Made by a program: the position numbers and the translations under genes. A stretch of 64,000 nt of DNA from positions 26,377,956 through 26,441,955 of the forward strand of contig OX104122.1 in assembly GCA_944474755.1 (NCBI GenBank), given 5' to 3'. The notes below the pieces were generated by a model. It ran no database searches. It worked only from the letters and a program-made list of their open reading frames with translations, and was not told where the DNA came from. Origin of the DNA: Limnoperna fortunei. Taxonomy: Eukaryota > Mollusca > Bivalvia > Mytilida > Modiolidae. This document shows positions 9,931 through 21,900 of the stretch, piece by piece (within the stretch, counting starts at the first letter, position 1; every line of letters begins with the position of its first letter).

Positions 9931-12900
9931 GTAAGTAAACATTAAAAAATAGACTGTTACAGTAGTTGATTTGTTTACATTTGTAGTTTTCAATCTTCTG
10001 AAATGTTTCACATTAAAAATATATTAAATGAGTTTAAGCATGTATCACAGAGCTATTTTAGAAAAGTTTTCACAAAATTTTCAGTATCATTGTAAGGAAT
10101 TTAGCAACTTTCATTCAATTTGTGCAGTTCGTATAAAATATGGATAAATAAAAACTTAAGAATTTATTGGTGTACATTGTACATGTATTAACTCCAGCAA
10201 ATGTTGTAAAGGTACATGTATGCGGACCACAATGGACCACGTGATCATATTTAGTGTCCCGGATGTCCATTACTTTTAAATGGAGCAGACCTCAGTAATT
10301 TTTGGCAAACATCGGAAATACTATTTGAGTAACTAACTTTTTTTGCTGAAAACTGTTAACATTGACTCAAAGTTAAACAATATATTAATCTGTATCATTA
10401 ATTAACAACACATTGCTTTAATAAAGCTGTATTTCTTGGTCGAAAAATAAAATTAAACAGTAACTTCAATTATGGTCTGATACCTGAAAATTGCATATAC
10501 ACATGTAGACATCTGTCATAATGAAACTTTATAATACTGATATAAACTGTTTCTTATAAATAGAATTGAATGTCTATGGCATGAATTTACATGTATATTA
10601 ATGAAACATTTTGAGGTGTACAGACATTTACTTAATATCAGTTTATTTTTATCTTCAGTCTTCTCTCAAGTCCAATAATTCAGCTTCAGTATTAGGGGAA
10701 ACAGAACTCCAATGTAGCCTCCAATCAGTACAATGTTCCAACCAATCAAATGATTTGGGTAAGGAAGACTGTATTGTTGATGGTGGCAGTTTAAAAGGAA
10801 ATAATGAGGCAGGGAAAACGTGGGATACAGAGAAACAAGAATCTTCTGCTAAAAAAAGGAAAAAGAAAAAAAAGAAAAGCATGGAGGTTACAACAATGTC
10901 TGATGATAAAGACACATTGCAGCCTGGTAAAATTTTGAATCCTGATGTAAAAGGAGCACCAGGATTCAGTATGAAATTTGATGAGGGTCAGAAAGATCAA
11001 AAAGTAGTAAGACCAAAATCTGGTAACCAGAAAGAGAAAAATAGGCAGAAATCTGATAAAGATGCTCAAAATTCTCCAAGAGCAGTTCAGGGGTCACTAG
11101 ATCAATTGCAGCCAATTTCTTATGTTGAAGGACAAAGAATGTCCAACCCTGTAAACCAGAAGCAAGACGGTTTACTGAAAGGAGGCAATCAGCAAGGGTC
11201 AGGATCTCACAGAAGAACAAGTCATCGTCAAGGATCAAGGTCAGTACCTGACAGCAGGACAAATGATCGCCAAGGATCAGGATCCGACAGCAGGACATGT
11301 GATCGTCCCGTATCGGGGTCAGGATCTGAAAGCAGGACAAGTGGTTGTCCAGGATCAGGGTCAGGATACAGACAGGGAGATCATACACCAAAACATAAAT
11401 ATATGAACAATGAGACTTCAGTAGAACAGGATATAGTTAGACAGGGACAGTATAGACAAGACAGAAACCAGCAAGGGGGTTATAAAGCACAATACCAAGA
11501 AAGCAGAGATACTCCAAGTAGAAGGACAGAAAATGTTACTCCTAGAGGTAGATATTGTACAATGTAGGACAGAATTAACACTGAGAAATCTTGTAGAAGT
11601 ATTCTACATGTATCTATTGAGATGACAATAGAACTAATATTTCATGGAAAAAAAATTTTGTCACCAGATAATCAGTTCTATTCTCAGTTACACCACGAAA
11701 TAGATAAAAGATTGTGCTCCGCCTTCTTTAATTATTTATCGTGCAATAATATTATGTTAATTTATCACTGTAATTATATTTTTACAGAAAACAAGAGGGA
11801 TGATCGGCAAAGAGGAAATAAAACTCCTAAAAACCAGCAAAATAGACAGGTATGATAAGTACATGTATCAATGGACCCACCTTCAACCAGTGTGATATAT
11901 ATACATGTATATACACCCCTCCCTACCAGTGATTCAGAACTTGTTTTCTGTCCATTGTCATTTTTTGCTGGGGCCTCAGTGATCAATTGGTTAAGGAAGT
12001 TAGTTGACAAAGATTGCCAGTTTTCCTACCCATGGTCGGGGTCTTCCTCCCCAATAACAACTGGATGCCTTGAAAAAGTGCTGAAAGGGGTGTTAAACAC
12101 CATTCAAACAAATTTTTTGCTCCTGCAGAATTGACCCAATTCCTAGGTATTTGATAACTGCCAATCAATTGTTACAGAATGTGCACAAAAAAGGGATAAG
12201 TAGGAAGGCACATTCATGCTTCAATTGCTCTTGAAATGTTCATACTGCATATTGTACAAAAGTAGGGGCCTGCCAGTAGTTTTATCCAGCTACAAATTCT
12301 CTTTAATGGACTCGTGAATGAACAACATTGAATAGCAAACCAAAATAAAAAAAAGAATGAAATGTCATAAATCAGTTATTAATGTTAAATCATTTTTTGT
12401 TTGTTTGAAAGCAATGTTTTGATCCATACTGGTCACCTGAAGAACTACAGAGGGGTCTAAAGTTGGGAGAACTCATACAGGTACTAGTGTTTTTATAGTT
12501 GGGAGAACTTGTACAGGTGTTGTTGAAAATGGGAGAAGTTGTACAGATATTGCTGAAATTTGGAGAAGTTCTTGTAAATTTTGACACCGAACCACTGACA
12601 GGAATTCCCTTACAAAAAATCACTCGGGTTGAACGATATAAATAGATTATACCAATTGTGTTTAGAGGGTGGTATTGTTATTGATCAATATCCCAACGAT
12701 GTAAAAATATAAATGTGCATACTGCTAATTGAAATAAAACAATTTTTTTACAAGAACATAATTGTTTTTTTTTAAATTTCTGTTGATAAACAGCAAAAAA
12801 ATCCCAATAAAGATATATGTTAGATTTTAAAAATGCTTAAAGTGACAAATATGACGTGATCAAAATAACAAAATGGCGAAATGGATGAAGGAATCGTGGA

Positions 12901-15900
12901 CAAAACATTTTGTCGTTATTTATTGGAAATTAAACTTTTATGTTAGCTTAAACCAAACATAGATCTTGTTGTTACCTAGAAAAATACTTACTCGTATGTA
13001 TTATGGGCAAACGGTTTTTAAAAGTTGTTTTAAAAGAATAAATATGTGCATTATACAGACCAAAAGATGGTATAAATGCAGAATAGGAGGAAATCATAAA
13101 CTTGAAACTATGCCAAGTAAGATTCCAGCTAATTAATATTTGTTGCAGATCTGTTGCAGCTCAAATGTTAAAAGAAATTTTCTTTCCTGAAAAAAATATT
13201 GTTCATTTAATTTCAGGGAGCAATCAGAATAAATCCAAAGAATTATGAAGAGGCCTACATACCACATCCTGTAAGTCATACACCAGACTCATTTCTATTT
13301 CTGAACATTAAAAGTTTGACATAAATCATGTAAAATCTTATCTAAGGATCTTTTTGTACTTTTCATTTCTTCATCAAACAAAATGTTAGATTGCCTTCGT
13401 AGTCATATTATATAAGAATATTCTAAGACTATAACTTGACTGTACTGGCAGGTTTGGGGAGGCCCACTCATTGGGAGATTGTCTGATTATAATATGAAAA
13501 GATGGACTGCAGGCCATAGTAGGTAATGTGTTTCTAGACTGCCATGATTCTTGCATAATAAGGACGTCTTCTGTAGATTTCCAAAAGAGTAAGCTCATTG
13601 TAGCCCTTACAAAAGAAAAGGCTATAAATACCCCATAACTTTCTGGTGGCAGTCAACATTTTTTTTTGGTGTTGGTCCACTCTTTTCATCCTTTTTCCTG
13701 TTGATTTATTGATTGTTTACTGATTCTCACCCTGAATGCAGTTGAAATATTGCTGGGGCCTTGCTGGCCGAGTTGTTAAATTACTAATAGTTAGTCATCT
13801 GCTATTGACCACATGATCTGTCAACACTGAGGTTATGGGTTAGAGTCTCACTGTGGGCAGGGTGTACTTGACTCCTATTTTAATTGACAAGGATTGCTAG
13901 TTGGGGGTTTCTCCGGTTTCTACAGATTCCTCCCCAAATAAAAACTGAATGTGGTGTTCAACACCACTCAAAGAAAAAGAAACAAGAAATATTTCTAGCT
14001 GGATGTTAAGTAAACATTCAATTAATCAATCATCCAATCCGTAGATCTAATTATAATATATTTTTATTTTTAAGGCATCACAGCCACACTTTGATGTTTT
14101 ATCATTTGTTCAATTTGTCAAACATTGCTTTTCTCTTTGCTAGGATGGCGTTTCTGACATATTTATATCGGGAATGAAAGACAGAAACAGAGCTCTCAAT
14201 GGTGATGTTGTGGCTGTGTTTCTGTATGACAGAGACAACTGGAAGGTTAGTAGTCACATCAGAATTACTGAATTATAAATATCAAGATGGAACAACAATG
14301 TATGCGGTCAAATGATCAAGGGTTATTGTTTTTTAATAATTATTGGGTTTGACTAAATTTCTGGTGTAAATTAAATATTATCATTTAAAAAAAAGTATTC
14401 CTATCATTTGCATACATTATTATCAGTTTTCAAATTTTAGTTTAGTAAACCGTATTTGTTTGCTGTGTAATTAGTTTCAAAGGGCTCACGTGTAACTTTT
14501 GCCAATTTTTCAGTTATATCATGTGCATACTGTTTAGATTGGTGGAAATTTGTGAAAAGCCCTGATTTTCAGCAGGAAAATTGGTAATAAGGTTGGAGTG
14601 GAGCACACCCTAACCACATGCTCACAGTAAGGATTAATTTGTATTTATGTTTTACATGTACAGTAAATGTCTAACTGTAGAATTTGTGTTTGTTTTTAGA
14701 TACATGTTAACAATTTGAAAGATTTGGAAGAAAAACACCAGGAAATAGAGTCCATAGATAAAGGAAATGTCGATGTTGGAAATACTGAAAAATCTCAGAC
14801 TGTCTCAAAATCTTGTAATTTGGAGGATTCAGATAGCGATCCAGATGTAATTATTGAAAGTGAAGAAATAATTGACTTAACTGTTGCTACGCAAAACAAT
14901 TCCAACCAATCAGAAAATAGCAAAGCTATTTCACCTGATGATGTAAATGTTGGGAATTCGCCTGAAAATAAAATTATTTCTGTTGGGGCATCAAATGCGT
15001 CACTGGAGAATCAAGGAAAGGAGTCGAAAATCCCAGAAAATGTTGAAGATTTATCCAACAAGTTGGAACACTTAGCAGTTGGTTCACAGAATGTAGGAGA
15101 CGATGCTAAAAAATCCAAAAAACACCAGAAACATGACAAACAAAAAGGACAATGTACTCCTGGGTCTGCCCAAAAGAAGTACTCTACTCTCCAAGAGGTC
15201 TTACAGGATGGCAGCCACATAGTCAAGAATCTGTTCACAACAGATGATCAGGAAAAAGCTAATTCTGCGAAAAGAATACTTCAAAGGACAGGAAAGGTAC
15301 TTATAAATGTTTCTAGAAATAATGTTATGTGATTCTCTATCCACTACAAATACAAATTGGAATTTTCTTTTCCTTTCATTTGGACGAAAATATTTTATGC
15401 TATTTTAATTTTCGAGTGCATATAAAATATGAATTGATTCTATTTTATGGTACAACTCAAATTTCTTGAGTGTTATCATGGTTATTTTCCAAATTTTGAA
15501 TGAAAATGTAATATTCTTATTACTTCATTTCTTTAGAAATATGGTGATTAAGTTTTATAGAAATGAATGCAGGTACTCTGGGTTTCTCCTTCAATAATAA
15601 CTAGATGCCCTCTATAGTGGAAAAAATTGCTGAAAGTGGTGTTAAACATCATTCAAACAAACAACAAAGAAAAATAACAAAAATCAATGATCCAACTTCA
15701 GGTAGGAAAAAGGTTTTTTTCGCTATGCCTTTAATATGAAGTGTATTCTGATTTGTAAACAATTTTTGTCTATAAAAGACATACAAAAAAGTATAAATTA
15801 GAGAAAAAACAATTTTTTTTCTTTTATAGGTGGTAGCCATTATTGAACGAAAGCATTCTCGAGCCAGTACTGGACATATATCATTAATGAATGACAAGAA

Positions 15901-18900
15901 TCCAAATGCAGCTTTGTTTAAACCCTTTGATCACCGACTTCCACGAATTATGATTCCCATGGCCAACTGTCCTAAAGGTATTTATTGTACAGTCATATTA
16001 TCTAATTAGTAGTGATTTTTTGCAGGAGTGTGGTGTATACTGTTTAGGTCCCTGCCCAGCAAGCTTCATATGTAGAATGCAGAATTTGCAATTGTTCCTC
16101 GGGCATTGAAAATAAATAAGACAAGGCCAGAACTTATGACATTAGAGCTTTTACAATGTGTCTCAGATGCTGAATTTTCCCACTCAAAACATTTGAATGT
16201 ACATGCATTATCATGTTGGTCTTCTGCAGAGCAGATAATAAAAATACTAGTAAGCAAAATGTCTGACAAGATGTTCTTGGATTTTCTTGCTCATTTGATG
16301 CAGTTTTGTAGTGTATACATGTAGCATTTAATGGGAAAAATAAACTGATTTGTGAAAATCAAGCTTCAGCTAATTAATATGGAATTTAATGCATTCAAAT
16401 GTTGCCAATCAAATTGCTTATTTTAATTTTTTGACTTAACTGACATGTACAATTGTATTTGTTGCATACATGTATTTACATCTCATAACATGTGTAGGCT
16501 TCTTATCTTATTCAAAAGCTGGTTTCCATCAACACACAATAAATTCATCGTTTACAAAAGCAGGCCAGTACTTCGACGTCGAAATGGGCTAAGAAAATAA
16601 TTGTACTTAAAGGTTCTATTTCATACAGCATTTATATCATATGTACATTAAAAAAAAACTAGTTTAACAAATATTTTTTTGGACAGATTTCTTACAGAGA
16701 CCAGATGACCATGCCAATACATTATTTATCTGTAGGATAACAAACTGGCCAGAGAATTCAATGTATGCCCATGGGTAAGTAATGTATGGACAGAGTAAGG
16801 TTCTGGATTGGTAAATTGACACAATTGTCTAAATAAAGTTACCTAGGGCTTCCCCATAACAGGTACTGTAAAATCATCACTTAAGGTTTGTCAATAAATA
16901 GTTTGTCAATAAATACCATTAAAAATTTTGTATGGGTGCTTTCCTTCTGTACAATACACCGTATGATTTAATAGAACTGTCCTTCATGTATTATACATGT
17001 TTTTTCAGAGAACTGATGAGAAGCTTGGGTGAGGCAGGAGAAATAGAACCTGAGACAGAGGGTATACTGATAGAGAATGATGTAGACTTCTCAGAGTTTA
17101 CAGAAGAGGTAAGAAATGTACAGGATTAATGCAAAACAACACTGAGTTTATAAATTCTGCAGTCATTTCAAGTATGTATTGTGTTATTGGCCATCACTGT
17201 TTTACAGTTTTACATAGTGGTAATTTTTTTGTAAAATTATATACTTTTTAGTCAAAATTTAAGTTATAAGAAGATTTGCATTTTAATTATACCAAAATTT
17301 TTTTAATAAATATTAAATGGTAAGACCCTTCAAAGAATATTTGTTAATAACACAACCACTGTTTTTCTGGATTAAAACATACATATAATGATGTATGTAG
17401 TTTCCTTTCTGCTTGAAAGTAAAAGTTTATACCACGCTTTGGTTTTATTGAATCGGGTTTAACAACTTTATCAGCAACTTTTCAGCTATATCATGGCACC
17501 CAGTTTTAATGGGAGGAGTAAGCAGAGTACCCAGTGACAATCCCAACCTATGGCAGTAAACCAGCAATCCTTGTAAATTAAGGTTGGAATTCAGCTCACT
17601 CTGCTTGCAATAAGGCTCAAATGGACAACCTTAATATAATACTGCTTTGAAGAAGAGGGGGTATACTGGTTTATCCATGTCCGTCCATCCTTCTGTCCGC
17701 AACATAACTTTCGTAATTGTTTTCTTAGCAACTACCTTACCATGTGGTCCTATATTGCGACTACTGAATTCTGTCGCGTATCTACTTCCTGTTTACCGAC
17801 TTAAATGATGTGAATAGCAGGGGTTAACTGAGGCTGCAGTAGCTCACAGGTTACTATTGTTGATGGGCTACATGATCAGTAGTATATGCCTAACTACCTT
17901 AACAACTTTGCCACTGTGGCCCCCAGTTTAATTCAATAATGAATTGCTTTCTATTGTTTCAGGCATTAAGCAGTTTACCTGTTCAACATCTTCCATGGCG
18001 TATTCCAGAGGATGAGATCGCCACACGTAGAGATTTCCGTGAACATTGTGTGTTTACAATAGATCCTGCCACAGCCAGAGATTTAGACGATGCCCTGTCA
18101 TGTGAAAAACTGGATGATGGTAAAATTCTTCTCTTTGCTTTTGTGTAACCATGATGATTACGATTAATATTCTGGTATTTCAATACACAACAAATGGATA
18201 AATACAGCAATGCTGGCAATGGTTTTTATTGAATTAAATTTTTTCTATAATATCACATTTCTCATCCAGTTGTCATTGATATGTATTGTCAATTTTTTAA
18301 GTGGAATAGAATTCTGGTCTTATTTCCTTAGATATCTTTATGCAATAATTCATGATACTAAGGGCCATATAACACCATATGGCCTTTGAGTATCATAAAT
18401 TATTTGATATAATTTATTTTTACCAATCCAATCTATAGACTATGTTTATATCCAAATTGTTGTATATAGGCCTGGAGCTTTGGGCCATATACAACAGTAT
18501 TGTCTGGAACAAAATCCAAAGGAAATGTGTAAAGCAAAATATATAATAAAATAATTGTCGTGTTGTTTAGAATAATTATCCAGCACTTTACTGTATGCAT
18601 CCACTATTTTTCTTGTGTTGAGTTTTAAATACATTTGTATATATATTTGAATATAATTTTTTTACAGGTACCTACAATGTTGGTGTTCACATAGCAGATG
18701 TCACTTACTTCTTGAAGGAAGACACGGAGTTAGACAAGAGGGCTAGGTTTAGAGCAACAAGTGTGTATCTGGTCCAGAAGGTAAGACCCAACCTTCTGAC
18801 CAAACGGCTTGGTTTAGAGCCATAAGTGTGTATCTGGTCCAGAAGGTAAGACCCAGCCTTCTCACCAAAAGGCCTGGTTTAGACCATGAGTGTGTATCTG

Positions 18901-21900
18901 ATCCAGAAGGTAAGACCCTAATTTCTGACCAAGCGGCCAGGTTTAGAGCCACGAGTGTAAGTCTGTTCAATATTGTAAGACCCAATGTCTAGCCAAAAGG
19001 CCAGATTCTGAGCCACTACAACATATCTGGTTTAGAAGGTAAGACTCTATGTCTTTCAGAGCCACTAGTGCCTATCAGGTCCAAATGGTAAAACCCAATC
19101 TCTGGCCAGGGTCAACCATTGTTTAGAGGTACTAGTGTCCTTCTGGTCCAAAAGGTAAGAGTCAATCTCTAACTCAAGGGACAGATTTGGAGCTAAAGGT
19201 CTCCATCTGGCAAGTCCAATCTCTTGTCACAGGGCCAGGTTTAGAGCAGCCAGTGACTATTTGGAAGGTTAAGACCTTATATTTATCAAAACAGCCATCA
19301 TTAGAAATACTGTGTCTGTTTGGTCCAGATGGTTTAGGGCTACATGTGGGTATCTGGAAGTTAAAATACATTCAGGGCCAGGTCCAGAAGGTAACCCCTA
19401 GTCTGGTCAATATGGACAGTGTTTAAGTGTCCTGTATAGAAATAAAGACCTAATCTCTATCAAAAGTTAGGGCAAATTTTTAAGGTGTTCATTTTTTGAT
19501 GAAAGAGGTTGGTAGGAAGACTTGATTTTTTCCTTAATGATATTTCCCTTGAACCAAAATTTGACAGTAACATTTAAAAAGAATGCAAAGTAAAGAAAAA
19601 AATATTTTTGAAAATTATAAGAATTAAATGCCTATTCTAATCCTAATTTCATAGAATTTGAATGAACAGGATGTGGATTCACTCACAATTTTGACACACG
19701 ACTCTAACATATTATGATGTACTGTTTTATTTCCAGGTCATTCCAATGCTTCCTAGAATTCTATGTGAAGAACTATGTAGTTTGAATCCAAACCAAGACA
19801 GACTGACATTTTCTGTTGTGTGGAACATGTCAGAGACAGGGGAGGTAATTTACAAATAAAAAGATTCTTGCAAAAAAAAAATTGTTAAACAATCTTAATG
19901 GTGTCATCAAAGTAGAATTTTTCACATATTTTAACAATATCTCAATGAAATTTGTGTCCTAAATGGCCGAAAAGACCTGCAACTCAAAGGTTACGTTGTA
20001 AAAAAAGTTATATATATGTCCTGTTAGAATTAAAATAATTCATTGAGGGCATGAATATATACTGATTTTACCATGCATTTGCCCTGTATGCAGACATTAT
20101 AAAATATTTGGCATAAAGGGACAACTGGTGGTAAAATTAATTTATATTTTTGCCACAATGAAATTTTTCTTAACTATTGGTTGAAATGATGCTGATAAAG
20201 ATACCCTGTGTAATGAAGAATCTTCTTAGGTAGTTGCTTAAAATTTTCTTTAGCCACATTGAATTTGTTATAGCCACTTAAAAAATTCTATTCCATTTTA
20301 ATTCTAAGAGGAGGTGAAAGTATATAAAAGTAACAGTAAAAGTTCATTTCATTTTTATAATAACAACAAAATTAATGAAAGGGAACAATAATCAATAACA
20401 GTTATGCTTGTCTCTTCTTTGTCATATAAGGGGCCATGGTGGCAAAGTACTTAAGGTAGTTCATCTACTTATATCACATGGTCTGTCAACACTGAGGTTG
20501 CGGGTTCGAGTTTTATGCAGGCAGGGTGTGCTCGACTCTAATCTTAATTGACAAGGATTGCCAGTTTTCCTACCAAATGTCGGGGGTTTTGTCCTGCTTC
20601 CTCCCCAATAAAAACTGGACGCCATGATAAAGCTGAAAAATTGCTGAAAGTGACATTAAACACCATTTAAAAAAACAAATCTTTGTCTTATGATGCTTTT
20701 AGACAAAGTAGTTGAAGTTGAAACTTCACCTGCAACCCCTGTCAGTTTCATAATTACACTTAAAAATGGAAATAAGTGTTATTTTATTCATATCTTTTTG
20801 TCTTATAAAATGGTTTTGTGTGTTTTATCATTTCCCTTAATATTTGTGTATATCTTTATTAAAACAAAATTTATTTTCCATACACATCTGACAAAAATTA
20901 GGCAGAGTAGTGATGGTTTACAAGTATATGCTTTTGCTAAAATGCACTAAAGGGGCCTCGGTGGCTGAGTAGTTAAAGTAGTTCATCTACTATTGATCAT
21001 GTGGTCTGTCAACACTGAGGTTACGGGTTCAAGCCTTACTACTGGCAGGTTACGCACAACTCCAACCTTAATTGACAAGGATTACCAGTTTTCCTGCTGA
21101 AGGTCGGGGGGGGGGGGGGTTCACCAGGTAATCTGTTTTCCTCCCCCAATTAAAACGACATGCCATGATATAGCTGAAAAATTACTGAAAGTGGTATAAA
21201 ATAACATTAAAAAAAACAATAAAATGCAGTAAAATTGATACAGATTATGATTCTTCTGTTTTGTTATAGATATATGGAGAATGGTTTGGCAGAAGTGTGA
21301 TCAGATCTTGTGTGAAGCTCAGTTATGATCATGCTCAGGTGAGTATTGTATTGTTTTATGTCTGGTGTTTGGATCCATGAAATCTTCACATCATAGCTGG
21401 CATTTACCATTTGACATGATAAACATTTGTGTTTTCAATACTTAATATGTATGTATTGTTATAAATATCTGGGTAGATCAAAGCATATTATATTGTTGTG
21501 AAAAAAGGATATATTAGGGCCTTACCACTTTGAGTCCGGTGGTCTTCATATTGTGATCTTTTAGTCTGTCTGTCCATTTGTCCATAAATAACAAATTGTG
21601 TTTAAGCTAAAACTATTTTGTATTTTGAGGTTGCCTTTTCTTATTTAGCAAGTGGTTAGATTATTTCAAGGTGATGTGTCACATACCATCGTTGAAGACC
21701 TTTGACTTCAAGGTCACATGATTACTTTTTGAATGACAAATTTGTGTCAAGTGTAACTTTTCTCTTTTGAAATGGAATTTTGATATATGGCATTTAGATA
21801 TATCATTTTAAGGTGACATGTCACATACTCTGATTGGTGACTTTTTGACCTTGATCTTTGACCTCAAGGTTACATGTTTGCCTTAGAATGACAAATTTGT

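Noticed and set aside
10655..11391. Antisense open frames over exon 2
   Set aside because: They are shadows of the long sense coding exon, with no splice context or recognisable product.
16106..16324. 72-codon frame in intron 8 as an extra exon
   Set aside because: Exons 8 and 9 already join in phase to give continuous conserved protein, and this frame matches no DIS3L2 region.
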